Below, in pieces: positions 13,501 to 20,705 of a stretch of DNA of 64,000 bases. The notes beneath the pieces are model-generated. The model was not told the origin of the DNA. It did no database searches and saw only the letters and a list, made by a program, of their open reading frames with translations. Both the position numbers and the translations under genes were made by a program. Source of the DNA: Aphrocallistes beatrix (taxonomy: Eukaryota; Porifera; Hexactinellida; Sceptrulophora; Aphrocallistidae); the NCBI GenBank assembly GCA_963281255.1, contig OY725495.1, positions 744,001 to 808,000 of the forward strand. The letters are read 5' to 3'. Within the stretch, counting starts at the first letter, position 1. Every line of letters starts with the position of its first letter.

Positions 13501-14498
13501 CTGTTAACAATAAGGATTTTATTCAATTAATAAACGATATTTCGCATCAAGATAATCCTTCTATCCTTAGTTTACCACGAAATGTCGATGTCCTAACTCA
13601 GCGTCTGAAATGTAAACAAGTTCTCTCACAAATAAAACTAATGGTCATATCCGAGTTGCATACTACCGATTTTAATCTTGAGAAAATCAGCGTTGAACTC
13701 TCACCAATATTCAATTTGTGGAAGAAAATGAATAAAGGAACTGGCCTTATTACTCGGAAAATGATTGATACAGCAAATCTTAAGGAGCTTGCACCTTTAA
13801 TGGATTTTATCATTTTTGAATTGAATAATGCTTTTGAACTAATTAAATTTATGCACTCTTCTCTTTTCTCCATTAAGTGTGTTTTAGATGGAAAATCAGA
13901 TCTGACTAATTATGTCAAGAATCAAATTGTTTCGTTGATCAAGTTTGCAGTACCTTCTGAGTGGACAGAGAAATGGGATGGGCCGGAGAATATCTCTGAA
14001 TATTTACATTTGGTAGTAAAGAAGACTCTGGCACTGGAAAACTGGTTTAAAATGATGCAGGAAGGAACATTTTTCTCTTCTCTTATCGATCTCTCTCATG
14101 TATTTTATCCAGGCAATTTCTTCAGTGCATTTCGTCAACACATTTCACGAGTGAAGAATACTTGTATTACAGAACTGAAGTTTACATGTAGCTGGGAGGA
14201 CAACACACTTTCTAATGCCCTCATGATAAATGGCTTGAATATCCAAGGGTGTTTATTTGATGGTAAGCAGATCTCACCAACCAAGGCTGATTCCTTGAGT
14301 TATTATGCAGTTCCTCAATGCTGCATTTCCTGCATTCAGTCGAATCAGATTGATGTTTACCAAGATGATTTTTCTGTACCTATTCCGCTCTATACTTCAC
14401 AGAAGAGGGATCATATCATAGCTATGATTAAAATGCCTTGTGGATCCAACAAAAATATTTGGATAGAGTCTGGTGTTGCTCTATTTATATTTCCCTAG
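1497..14498 (+). CDS. DYNC2H1: Cytoplasmic dynein 2 heavy chain (IFT dynein)
   Basis: 4333-residue single-exon ORF, about the length of animal DYNC2H1 (around 4300). This motor drives retrograde intraflagellar transport in cilia. The N-terminal tail spans about 1-1100 and the linker about 1100-1690. AAA1 has Walker A GPAGTGKT at 1722-1729 and Walker B WGCFDEFN with the DE at 1774-1775. AAA2 has GPSGSGKS at 2017-2024, AAA3 GPDGCGKE at 2335-2342, and AAA4 GRSGAGRH at 2694-2701. The stalk coiled coils lie at about 2918-3018 and 3131-3240 around a microtubule-binding tip at about 3040-3125. AAA5, AAA6 and the C-terminal domain follow, ending in the family-typical GVALFIFP. The lysine-less AAA4 loop and the GKE in AAA3 match my memory of DYNC2H1 family traits, not decay. 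ATG 1497 is fixed by the TGA just upstream. I see no frameshift or intron in 13 kb, which is striking for this gene. Confidence 0.95.
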   Translation: MDNFAQDFFLTSIESSLGFKLKAHSASYILGSPELQSFLSDDKVIILLVKHDSNDDSFQLYIEFESSKKFSSFVLFLKREPRKLTEANLHQQVIVFHIHDSPNDTLYHILNKLYMPLFLEKIELNPNSDPKMTNLILELSAELASSLNKQKILPSLLSDVDAIIESEESNEYLLSVLTPADEFNYWTHFSQQAPSSELRERAAAFKETFSSISKEFDSFNSQTFSQILDGLDTVYSSLDELWKNHNETPLYSEKRMCRVIEVCSNSLLNILKQKLSETISPNVWNTEFSNLRDNLYLCIKICNKWLENTELFTGHIWRTDRLHPWQGPVFNCHEMDQFLYRLDELFEFRTLQRQAQNILSFEEAHSCELETIFDCFKGLKPFQPNKCFRQFWAAGVSKFYNHMKSADKLVALKIRDKFRTTNVIPTQVLREFKRFKSFLNQKDIKVELLSEREILLVYLTNYLSSLNKMFEQRSSLSYDSISNGSNDGKNLPSIVNTMIAYSQISSKVDFISKAESYLNDLSSFQSFHDSCKALKEEIKRARDEIFNLWCREIISKIEMPDSPFELNLNTSVLQLTAKDGRLVVLYPDNLVQLLREVRVLSSLGFTIPQNIFRTVSFAERCLRYGLLLKQISHFYNSIDQQIIPSQQPLMISHALSLESLISKPNIQGVSIGSNGQINVTWNSLSSLESYIDKLQNASEEFCSENRKLRKIHSLLVVFVEELFSIDLLTQQFKWKRNMSNIRDLIHKLEVEKSYDPSHLCAWRIHWDHQLYKAVGNCYSSSLQHLNDSLPEMKMDVVVRYGILQFKPTFEEVRAKYYREMKKFLLFPRNFKGIDTTDSPVISIFRQLITVNYRYFSKVFIDAEFLLSRLRRVLDHFENFIIIDSTSLDDLIRDFCHEYSDYERNFRLLKIKGREAEKLPNLIKIDRISVSTLPVKSFIDNQIQRMYDSLIDSLHRSVKSKVLIIENFISETNTNFSNTPCTMGDLSDAHSAQNTFAEKRKEIQPLLADIESRVKLAKMVSESSNISASIDWSQRQMVELRSKWDQLGAVLESHELLIRDQYQILRGETLSKVEQLKVSIENFSGQWESAKPTFAEFDLKGLDENQKLKILNLLDEKRNEFAELSENFQTIQNDCNFFSIPIPEFPQIDTFTKDLEIAERNINLFLQFDSEYQKLFRREWSSFRLKYNEFEVFINTWNEQILGMDDGYQALLLNKLLYELDNFRKVVPLLKLLRGENYSPDHWYELFILLEFSKSVTLENLIFGDFLNIIPTIVKQADFIRELNQRAQGEISIREALSELEIWGYSTTFCFSTYNTCDKVEIKIIKDWKSLVTEITENICLIQSLKDSPYFQKFRDKASIWEERLLTLDICIQKLIQIQSKWGYLEPIYGNGSFDREHDRFKKVDNDFREIITALFHEKIIITVVNNVGFLKRLESCLDQIFICQKALNDFLEEKRMFFPRFFFIGDEDLLEILGHAKEPAIILSHLQKLYAGINTVTFSESNEFIQTINSLDGEVVPLVNPVHVTVVVEDWLTELTNEMVATLKSDLSNCITTCQQLGYLNPHENNFSSQILCLSQIIMFTSRCQQAISLGKLPELLTELESQLLHLSESKIDVGDNTKLNILELKRKSLILDTIHFISIVKYLLNDRMCKTVGNWKWQKQLRYYYNSKLNDYMVTMVDASFTYTFEYQGNAPKVVQTPLTDKCFLTLTQGMLIGMGGNPYGPAGTGKTESVKALGGLFGRQVLVFNCDEAIDVKSMSRIFMGIVMCGAWGCFDEFNRLEEIVLSAISMQIQVIQEAIKEKREVVKILEQSVSISHHSGIFITLNPAGKGYGGRQKLPDNLKQLFLPVAMSQPDNLLIAEVLFYSEGFQYSEILSNKLVELFALSRELLSHQKHYDWGLRALKTVLQGSGSLLQKYRSQAKGTSETDLFQVEMNILIRAVRLNTLSKLTFVDTRRFNGLLNDIFPGIPFEDETFPEIEVHFNKYISEKNFVLVQNQLLKCTELYEQMNHRMGVLIVGPSGSGKSFLWRALNGTLAQMGQSIRLYCLNPKAIHRNILLGSMDQDTREWSDGILTVCSRKVCQEPSDVISWIVLDGDIDPEWIESLNSVLDDNRLLTIPSGERIQFGPNVHFLFETHDISFASPATISRMGIIFLNNEEIDIKAVVVSYIKTNLSELPKSQLSFIIEMVKTYFYRCFEIVLAYNELALDCSKMGIVLNGLSQIESVHCPEEFALAMIRGFGSILTLKLRRQFATEVLEMMGIRFPNQNDPCNMFYDGEANSLRSYDVMNNLHERMDIKHCFSQRRNPLINTIDVQKTIDTIRNLLFSKKNPHFILAGPDGCGKETILSDLINKIPTTRLVYIYCNSETKPRDVITKLFELCLSFNTNEGKMLRPKGCDKLVILIKGLNLPKPDKWGTVQLVAFLQQVATYDGFYHSTLEWISLNSVQIIATLNPTLTMGRYNVSTRLTSILRICYLHSPEQDDLKIVIETFLRCIFRSVPSEFPSFDFLSNWGTTAHIHSLADSMVTVYNEVSRNFTFGQLPYIRFTPKLLSEWAQQFSLYISSSEGIASEEELLRVFRYEAERIFRDKFKNLDAKSKFDHLLIKILAKFWNSPDSHAELQYSSILLKNKKIVSNAKFLFPINKSDFDLSINKIIQSYTSEVESLPQIFLSNEVVSNFARVDRVLTKPGGSIILLGRSGAGRHLALKLAAFHHKIEVFTPHIGRGYGIKRFKQDLKTILQTCGVENREMIFLLENYQLFHPSFLDMINSLLSSGEVPGLFRREEMAQILTSISEDASENGYGDNLEKYFYSRTKLNLHITLILDISSPQINSIFDNHPALNSICTTIIMDSWSLNTIQTIPRLLIESLIPHLLKFFDIGDLTKHIVKIFSDSNGSIPLNLLSLVRLFVNIYRDKFDQSDKLKQKLDLGIQKITEATNKVSDLRNHADVQRSLLSEKQAEADSALEMITKSMHQASEQKFEMEKLAQRKKDEKFQLEERKTTIDTELSVVMPLLEQSRSAVSAIKPESIAEIRVLRAPPDVIRDILEAVLLLMGIYDTSWHSIKTFLGKRGVRDEICQFDARNIAAENRNNVEEFVEARKKSFTPEVAKRASVAAAPLANWIISILRYSHVLHSIKPLEAEKNQLSNNLVASDLRMKQIAAATIEIDQDISKMKVKFESFTSEAAKLKLDIVASEEIIGAAENLVNKLIDEQTRWSTQLESLEKDRETIATRCLLSSAYILYLGGSEENERFSKLSKWKSFLDLQGEFSINNFLVNETLQLNWKHEGLPCDELSISNVVILKNTLLCPLIIDPSNRVFEWLKTHLSKERLEIVNISDDNFVTKLELCIRFGKNLIIQDVVDIEPILYNLIRRETCIKGSGLFIHIGDKQIDFNEDFRLFLISRNKNQNYPPEILSHLALINFSFTQDGLSSQLLALTMQVERPELEDRKRELLYREESLRLDLSSLEESLLQTLATSEGSLLENKSLLASLNDTKEKSANITVALKESKQLQISIDKERNLFLPFAQTASRMYFILTTLYQMNHMYRYSLDSFIILFKRALESSNSHQDADSRNYTYISRLQTIVFNFVIHSLFENQILTFSIYFVHRLYPNLFDSGEWEYFCGLNYVESDSIQNQSSPGGIDGKVPTWCDSDRASDIVNFMSRFPKLYSLIELENEEIWLRFMRTTCCEDAIPQHILKRLTPFQILLIIQTLRPDRLHTAMEKFCAQSLGFKELNPFPLQFKDIYSETNCSYPVLFIVSPGADPSHELQDLAREVIGSDHYFEMPMGQGQSKFAMKRLRECAKSGDWLCFKNMHLVIDLLPDLEKLIFSLQPHNNFRLFLISEQHDLFSINLLNLCLKISYEILPGVKNNLFRSYDQWTPGYIAQQNNPIRAQVIFILTWFHVLIQERCNFVPLGWSKRYGFSLSELRAAGNLIDRLSNPKLGSGNEILWLDHLHGLLENCFYGGRIDNGMDFRILKSFISPIFSPKVILDRGSLGPFKTIPHSVNNKDFIQLINDISHQDNPSILSLPRNVDVLTQRLKCKQVLSQIKLMVISELHTTDFNLEKISVELSPIFNLWKKMNKGTGLITRKMIDTANLKELAPLMDFIIFELNNAFELIKFMHSSLFSIKCVLDGKSDLTNYVKNQIVSLIKFAVPSEWTEKWDGPENISEYLHLVVKKTLALENWFKMMQEGTFFSSLIDLSHVFYPGNFFSAFRQHISRVKNTCITELKFTCSWEDNTLSNALMINGLNIQGCLFDGKQISPTKADSLSYYAVPQCCISCIQSNQIDVYQDDFSVPIPLYTSQKRDHIIAMIKMPCGSNKNIWIESGVALFIFP

Positions 14499-14984
14499 TA
14501 TCGTATAACAACTCTATCTTTAAATCAAACTTGTATTCTCTTATTATCTTTACAAACTTGTTTGTTCGATTAACGTAAAATAGTATTATTTTTCCGCAAG
14601 TGATTTGGGCAATATTAATGGAGAAGATTTTGCTTTAGAATTACTAAATAATTAATTTATACATTACATTACATATGTATAGAAAACTAGATCATAATGG
14701 CCTTTTGTTTGTGAACGATCTCCAGTACTGAACAACACACCTGTAATTTCATAGAGTTCAGTGCTAATACAATTTGAGTATAGTAATCTGCAGAACTCCA
14801 TATTACACCCACTATTTTAACTTTTTTTTTTCAAGTTGTAAAATAGAAATCGTTTCAAAATTGCTTTGGGTGGTCAAAATTAACGTTATTCGCTCTGTAC
14901 TTATTATTAGAAAGCAACGTAATTTGTAATTTAAGAAAAATAAATACATGCAAAAGCAACAAAAGGGACAAGAAAAGGTTTAAT
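14499..14984. other. Dynein 3' flank, no gene seen
   Basis: AT-rich, with several possible poly(A) signals (for example AATAAA at about 14939). No coding signal recognised. Confidence 0.4.
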
Positions 14985-15655
14985 TTACAAATGAAGGGTT
15001 ATAAAATGTATTTCAGCTGTCTGTTTTAGAACCACAGGAGGACCGATATGTAGGAATGGGAGTTTGTTGTGTCTAATGTCAAGTTTTTTCAACTTTGTTA
15101 GGGTAGGTATAAGCCGAGCGAGAATTATACAGGAGTAAGAACTCAGCTTGCATTTACTTATTAAGATACAGACAATGGTAGGATGATGCAGAAGCCCATT
15201 GAATAGAGCTAGCTGAACAGGTATGTGTAGTTCTATGCCACGCAAATCTAAGTAGATTAAGCATTTGAGAGCTGCCATTACTGTACCAAAGAGAGACGCA
15301 TTATCATGGTTTAGACTGGTATGACTCAAGTGAATATGCACCAAGTTTGTACAGGCGAGAAGAGGAAGCAAAAGTTCACTCCAGTCTTTTAGTCCGACAT
15401 ACTCTAATTCAGATAGAACAATGCCTTTCAGTGAGTTACTGTTTTTGTGAAATATTTAAAATATTTTGTATATACTTGCTCGCTGTGAGAAACGCAATCT
15501 ATACCGAAGTATCTAAGATTCGAGAGTGTGCTGATAGGGAGTAGCAATGATGCGCAAGGAACATCATACAACTCTATTTCCCGTAAATTGTAGAGTAAAG
15601 GTATGTGATCATGTAAAAGCTTAACACATTCTTTATGAATACCATAGATGTACAA
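14985..15655 (-). pseudogene. Leucine-rich-repeat protein fragment, frameshifted
   Basis: Read on the minus strand, two open segments (15655-15428 and about 15440-14985, different frames) encode consecutive leucine-rich repeats: LLYNLREIELYDV, LSNLRYFGIDCV, then LKGIVLSELEYVGLKDW, CTNLVHIHLSHTSL, LKCLIYLDLRGIEL and LTKLKKLDIRHNKL. They are of the ribonuclease-inhibitor/NLR style. The two frames meet at an A-run (about 15433-15437), so a one- or two-base indel is the likeliest join. The upstream frame starts just after an in-frame stop, right where the inverted repeat at 15660-15838 begins, so the 5' part of the gene is missing. The repeats alone cannot say whether the parent was an NLR receptor or another LRR protein. 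No NACHT domain is present in the window. Confidence 0.6.
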
Positions 15656-15659
15656 ACTA

Positions 15660-15838
15660 GGTTATTACTTCCTATATGATAATAATACTCATGTGTTTAT
15701 TTTCAATATTCAGAGTTATTTAGGATTTTATCACGATCTATAGAGAAGTCATGAGATGTGACAAAATCCTAGTTAACTCAGAGAATATTGAAGATAAACA
15801 CGTGAACACTATTATTATCATATAGGAAGTAATAACTT
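15660..15838. repeat. Foldback MITE (about 80-bp arms)
   Basis: Inverted repeat. The left arm beginning GTTATTACTTCCTATATGAT is matched by the right arm ending in ATCATATAGGAAGTAATAAC. The arms run about 80 bases each with a short AT-rich centre, and arm identity is high. It sits exactly at the 5' break of the LRR fragment. The ACTTCCTAT motif recurs in the foldbacks at 30929-31365 and 37332-38784, which suggests one family. Confidence 0.75.
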
Positions 15839-15994
15839 GCGGATTTAATGGTACAATTTGGTGTCTATGATGTATACTTTTTGAATTATGGCTTATACAT
15901 TCAATATTTTGCTTCCATAACAACTGAGGAATGCATAGACATTCCAGTTAAAATTTTCAGAATTTTTTGATTAATTAATTATATATATATTATT

Positions 15995-16107
15995 AATTAA
16001 TTAACCCTACTTTGCCTAGGAATGTTGAATTGAAAGTGAATTGAAATTTAAAATGAAAGTGGGGTCATTTCTATTTATACTTTTGACCCCACGTCAAATT
16101 AGGGTGT
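15995..16107. repeat. Dispersed repeat, copy A
   Basis: The block from TTAATTAACCCTACTTTGCC to CCCACGTCAAATTAGG has a second copy at about 34474-34600. Both hold a variable run of GAATTGAAA-like units followed by AAAGTGGGGTCATTTCTATT. Element class unknown. Confidence 0.6.
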
Positions 16108-16149
16108 TAAGGCCTTCCTATTTTTGTTCTATCAAAAAAGCAAAAATGC

Positions 16150-16400
16150 AGATATCGATATTTTAAATGAGCTAGAACAGCAGCATTTTTCTCTCTAAAA
16201 AGAGCCTATTGCGCAATCTCATGATGGCATATCACCTTTTTGACAGCTGAATTGTATACTTTGATATGATGTTTGTATATGGTAATAATACATTTCCAAG
16301 ATCTCGTATACAGGTTTTGATTTATCAGTATAATTAAACTTTGAACTGTGTTAAAACTGGCCTTCTATTTTTCAAGCCTTCTCGGTGACATACACGGCCG
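16150..16400 (+). repeat. Dispersed repeat, inverted partner of 40122-40376
   Basis: About 250 bases. It contains GAACAGCAGCATTTTTCTCT followed by TTGCGCAATC, and ends near CCTTCTCGGTGACATACACGG. The reverse complement of nearly the whole block is found at 40122-40376. Probably a non-autonomous element. It is related at its TTGCGCAAT core to the foldback family at 37332-38784. Confidence 0.7.
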
Positions 16401-17310
16401 TGTATTATTTAGGCCATAAATCATGTTACGATGAGGCTGATTTTGAAATTTATGGTGTTTTTAAAGGCAAAATAAGCCAGAATTTTCGGGAACTTTTGCG
16501 TTCACTAAAGTTCAAAGTTCCAACAAAAGTCCCCCTTCTTATTCCCGCCACTCGTATCTGACCAATCTAAGAGCCAATATTTCACCTTTAGAGTATTCCT
16601 AGTGCCATATTCGATTCAGTGGACATTCCTGAGCAAAGCGAGAGCTAACTCAATATGGTTTATTCCAAATATGGAGATCGGAATGTGGTGCCTTTCCATC
16701 CGTTGCTGGGAGAGAAATCCCTAAATATGGCTAATATACCTCTTTAATATTGAAATTGGATGTTGAATATCCACATTAATATTTCACATTAAAAAATGAT
16801 TCGATTTAAACGATCTGATCTTCGATTATACATATACTATGTCCTGTAATCACACTTAGAACGCGTACTTTTTATATTATGACTGCTTTAGAATATTTAT
16901 TATTTAACACAGTTCAATTATCCCTGAGGCAAAAAGATTTAAAACCGCCAATCCATACACTTCAACTTTACTTACCTGGAAAGAACGGAATTAAGTAGGT
17001 TTACTCTCTTCAGCAATCTCTAATTGATTTGAATAGTCAGCTGATTTATTTGGGGAATGATGATATTTTTTGACATTTATGTTATGAATTTGTCTAAAAT
17101 TTCATGGTTATCTTTTTCCATAACAAAGCATAGAGCAATTCTTGTCGTTTTTTTCGAATAAATTTCGCTTTCCCAAAATTTGGTATAGTAACATTTTCGA
17201 TCACCAACGTAGCAAACACAAAAACTGTCATGAAACTTCACTTACATTGAATTATATTAGATTTAAGTATTTTGTAAATGTAAAAAATCTATTTGGTATT
17301 GAAATTTTTA
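16401..17310. other. Gene-free AT-rich spacer
   Basis: No coding region, RNA gene or recognisable mobile element end was seen in this stretch. Confidence 0.4.
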
Positions 17311-17358
17311 TAGATTTACTAGTAGTTACTTAGTAGTGTGTGAAATCAAATAATCAAA

Positions 17359-17640
17359 ATGGAACTGGAGCACGAAACCGATTCCAATCACGAATCAACT
17401 GAAGATGGATCTGAGTACTTTAGTGTGACAGATAATAGGAAGGAGACACAGTTCCAGCATGCAATTAGATAGTGTATTTGTTGATCATGATAATCAGAGT
17501 GAAAATGAAAAAGAAAAAACGATAGTAAGAAAAAACAGATAAGTAGGAATAACCCTGTGTGATAAACTAGTATCTTTATCGAATTTCTTGTGCATGCCGG
17601 TGATGAATACTTTTGGTTTATAAGAATCGGAAAGTGAAAT
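17359..17640 (+). pseudogene. Zinc-finger gene remnant lacking all fingers
   Basis: It starts with the family leader (TAGTGTGTGAAATCAAA) and an ATG at 17359, then encodes the usual acidic N-terminus (MELEHETDSN followed by HESTEDGSEYFSV). After QFQ a deletion shifts the frame and a TAG follows at 17470-17472. Out-of-frame remains of the N-domain continue to about 17515, then the sequence jumps to what matches the 3' UTR of the gene at 18533 (TATCGAATTTCTTGTG). All finger coding DNA is gone. The same early lesion is present in the copy at 30194. Confidence 0.85.
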
Positions 17641-17734
17641 CCTGACAATTTAAGTCTGGAATTACTAGTATAATCTCATAATTGACCAAAACGTGAGCCC
17701 TACATTTCCTAACATTCTGACCATTTTTTATAAA

Positions 17735-17900
17735 GACATTTTTAGCAGTGGGCCCTAATTCGAGATTATCGCTGTGCCAAGACATATTTCTTTCTTCACA
17801 AAACTCACTGTACAAAACATAGTTCCAGGTGTTAGACTCGAAAAAAATTATATTATTTTTTAACACTTCTCGAAGTGTGAAAAATCCTGATATTTTTGAA
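17735..17900. repeat. Single arm of the 27195-27795 foldback family
   Basis: AGCAGTGGGCCCTAATTCG and the following bases up to about 17880 are a diverged copy of the right arm of the inverted repeat at 27195-27795 (AGCAGTGGGCCCTGACTCGC there). Confidence 0.55.
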
Positions 17901-17984
17901 GAAATGTTTTTGGTAAACATTGTATACCATAATAATGCAAATTCAACATATTGGATTTTTCTGATGGATCATCGCCACTTAAAT

Positions 17985-18260
17985 ACATACATGCGCGTTA
18001 TATCATATGTGAAGAATATTAATATACATATTCTATTAAAATCTCAGCCTTCTATCACGTAAAATGGCTGAGTTATAGCCGAAAAACTGAAATTTCTAAT
18101 TATAAAAAAGGTGACAATGACGTCATAATTCCATGATGAGTCGACATTTTCCTCTGAGTCAAAAGACCCCCACATGCCAAAAATCAGCTTTCTATGACCG
18201 GCAGTGTGATAGAAGGCTGAAAATTTAATAGAATGTGTATATTAATATATCTCACATATA
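17985..18260. mobile_element. Truncated, rearranged Helitron-like element
   Basis: It holds the conserved inner blocks of the family described at 35247-35794: CAGCCTTCTATCACGTAAAA, TGACGTCATAATTCCATGAT and ACATGCCAAAAATCAGCTTT. Both ends are absent. The last 60 bases repeat part of the element in the opposite orientation. Confidence 0.6.
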
Positions 18261-18483
18261 CAAAGTTCCTATAACCGGCAGCAGAATGTTGATTAATCAT
18301 CAGATTATTGCGCAATAGGATAGATTTAGGACGATTTCAGACCAGTTTTAAGCACACTGTTAATTAACAGGTTGAGAGACCTGAATCCCCTAAAAAATGG
18401 CAAGGCAGAAATTAAAACTACATACGTATATTATTTATTCATTTTCTAGATGTAAGGGATCTTTTATTCAAAATTATTATATA

Positions 18484-18532
18484 TTTTACTAAAAGCTATT
18501 TACTCAATAGTCTGTGAAATTAGATATTCAAA
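18484..18532 (+). promoter_or_regulatory. Conserved leader of the zinc-finger family
   Basis: TTTTACTAAAAGCTATTTACTCAATAG-type sequence, then TGTGAAATTAGATATTCAAAATGG. Nearly the same 50-60 bases precede the start codons at 17359, 21478, 24911, 28143, 30194, 31845 and 33290; typical core CAGTAGTGTGTGAAATTAAA. The order 'TACTAAAA, about 15 bases, ACTCAG' looks like a branch point plus 3' splice site, so the segment may be the end of a 5'-UTR intron or a trans-splice acceptor followed by a short UTR. A core promoter is the other option. The conservation is seen directly; the role is inferred. Confidence 0.6.
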
Positions 18533-20008
18533 ATGGAACTGGAGCACGAAACCGATTCCAATTACGAATCAGCTGAAGATGACTCTGAGTACTTTAGTGT
18601 GACAGACAGTAGAGAGGAGACACAGTTCCAGCAATCCAATTGGGATGATGGTGAATTTGTTGATAATGATGATCAGAATGAAATTGAGATTAGTAGCGAT
18701 AGACACGATACAATGCTAGCTTCTAGACGTTCCATTCGCATCATGAAATATAAGGAGAAACATAATCCATCTGTAAGTGTGTTGTGTTTTGGAGGTAGGA
18801 AAGAGATTATTCAAAAATCAAGAGTTCGCATTGGTCCCAAGATTTCGAATTATATTTCTCGTACCTCGCATAGAGGCGTTAAACCCACTAAGATGCTGCA
18901 TCAATGTCAGACTTGTTCAAAATCTTTTTCTACTTCTACAATACTTAAGAAGCACATTCGCACTCACACAGGAGAAAAGCCTTATGAATGCGTTACTTGT
19001 TCAAAATCCTTTTCTAGATCCTCAGATCTCAAGAAACACATTCGTACTCATACTGGAGAGAAACCATATCAATGTACGACTTGTCTCAAATCATTTTCTC
19101 AGAGCTCAATTCTTAAAGGACATATTCGGACACATACTGGAGAAAAGCCTTATGAATGTTCTACCTGTTTCAAATCATTTTCTCATTCGTCACATCTTAA
19201 TGAACATATTCGAATTCACACAGGTGAAAAGCCATATGAATGCGTTACTTGTTCAAAATCCTTTTCTACTTCTACAATACTTAACAATCACATTCGCATT
19301 CATACTGGAGATAAGTCTTTTGAATGCCCTACCTGTTTCAAATTATTTTCTAATTCGTCACATCTTAATGAACATATTCGAATTCACACAGGAGAAAAGC
19401 CTTATGAATGCGTTACTTGTTCAAAATCCTTTTGTAGATCCTCAGATCTCAAGAAACACATTCGTACTCATACTGGAGAGAAACCTTATCAATGTACGAC
19501 TTGTCTCAAATCATTTTCTCAGAGCTCAATTCTTAAAGGGCATATTCGGACACATACTGGAGAAAAGCCTTTTGAATGCCCTACCTGTTTCAAATCATTT
19601 TCTCATTCGCCACATCTTACTGAACATATTCGAATTCACACAGGAGAAAAGCCTTATGAATGCGTTACTTGTTCAAAATCCTTTTCTACTTATACAATAC
19701 TTAAGAAGCACATTCGCACTCATACAGGAGAAAAATCGTATCAATGTCCAACTTGTTCTAAATTGTTCTCAAATTCTTCTCTACTTTCTGTACACATTCG
19801 TTTCCATACAGGAGAAAAGCCGCATAAATGCTCTATCTGTTTCAAATCCTTTACTATTTCGTCACATCTTAAAGAACACGTTCGAACGCACACTGGGGAG
19901 AAACCTTATCAATGTCAAACTTGTCTCAAATCATTTTCTCAGAGCTCAAATTTGAAAATGCATATTCGGACACATACCAGAGACAAGCCTTATGAATGCT
20001 CTACCTAA
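18533..20008 (+). CDS. C2H2 zinc-finger protein, 13 fingers (copy 1)
   Basis: 491-residue single-exon ORF, probably a nuclear sequence-specific DNA-binding protein. Residues 1-120 are the family's acidic N-domain (SNYESAEDDSEYFSVTD, LASRRSIRI, SVSVLCFGGRK), with no KRAB, BTB or ZAD similarity that I can see. Thirteen complete fingers follow, joined by TGEKPY-type linkers. Fingers 2-6 and 7-11 correspond one to one (RSSDLKK, QSSILKG, HSSHLNE and so on), with a 420-base offset, so a five-finger block was duplicated inside the gene. Finger 14 stops after YECST because a TGTTTC became TAATAC. About 140 bases of decayed finger sequence continue after the stop (to about 20150), so the array was once longer. 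Targets unknown. Confidence 0.9.
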   Translation: MELEHETDSNYESAEDDSEYFSVTDSREETQFQQSNWDDGEFVDNDDQNEIEISSDRHDTMLASRRSIRIMKYKEKHNPSVSVLCFGGRKEIIQKSRVRIGPKISNYISRTSHRGVKPTKMLHQCQTCSKSFSTSTILKKHIRTHTGEKPYECVTCSKSFSRSSDLKKHIRTHTGEKPYQCTTCLKSFSQSSILKGHIRTHTGEKPYECSTCFKSFSHSSHLNEHIRIHTGEKPYECVTCSKSFSTSTILNNHIRIHTGDKSFECPTCFKLFSNSSHLNEHIRIHTGEKPYECVTCSKSFCRSSDLKKHIRTHTGEKPYQCTTCLKSFSQSSILKGHIRTHTGEKPFECPTCFKSFSHSPHLTEHIRIHTGEKPYECVTCSKSFSTYTILKKHIRTHTGEKSYQCPTCSKLFSNSSLLSVHIRFHTGEKPHKCSICFKSFTISSHLKEHVRTHTGEKPYQCQTCLKSFSQSSNLKMHIRTHTRDKPYECST

Positions 20009-20152
20009 TACAAATCCTTTCTATTCGTCACATCTTAAAGAATACTTTCGAACGCAACTGGGGAAAAGCCATATCAATGTAAGACTTGTTCTAAATCGTT
20101 TCCACGTCGTTCATCTCTCAATATATCTTAAAATAGGCACTTTATGACTGCA

Positions 20153-20705
20153 TAGGAAGGAAAAGTAGAGTCACTCATGTTCCACTGTTCCTGATATTAG
20201 CTGAATGTTTGATTTTAGATATCTGAAGAATGATTATGTACTTGCTTTTTGTGTTTTGTTATTCTTGTTAGTCAGTTAGGTACCATAATCTAATATAATA
20301 ATATTTTATCGAATTTCTTGTGAATGCCGGTAATAAATACATTTGATTTATAAGAAGCTGAACCATATTATTCCTAAATCTATTAAGACAACTGTTAGGC
20401 TATATGATTATTTTAAAATTTGATTCATAAATGACAGCAGAATTGTCAAAATAATACGTCCGTGTAAAATATGGTAGGCCTGGACCACATATATCGGACG
20501 TCTTTGGTCCAATTATAATATTATTCAGTTATGTTTGAGGAAGGAGCGCTGCCCCCTATCCTTTTTTCTTATATTCGAGCTCATTTTTAGATAGGAGGCT
20601 CCCTCATGTAGATTTTCTTTAGGTTTCTAAGATAGTCTTGCAGCTTACTATTATATTGGTTATGATTTACCCTCCTACTAGGATAAAGATAAGGACAGTC
20701 CACCA
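20153..20705. other. 3' UTR and spacer, no gene seen
   Basis: The first 150 bases are the family's shared 3' region (GATATCTGA, TTTTGTGTTTTGTTATTCTT). A possible poly(A) signal, AATAAA, is at about 20333. The rest has no recognisable gene. Confidence 0.4.

Noticed and set aside
1497..14498. Dynein ORF as a processed retrocopy
   Set aside because: A complete 13-kb reverse transcript with an undamaged frame is unlikely, no poly(A) tail or target duplication was seen, and other intact genes here are intronless too. Not fully excluded.
18777..19955. A 392-residue open frame inside the copy 1 zinc-finger gene (and similar ones in copies 2-7)
   Set aside because: It is the +1 shadow of the repetitive finger codons; the same Leu/Asn/Phe-rich pattern appears in every copy and tracks the finger period.
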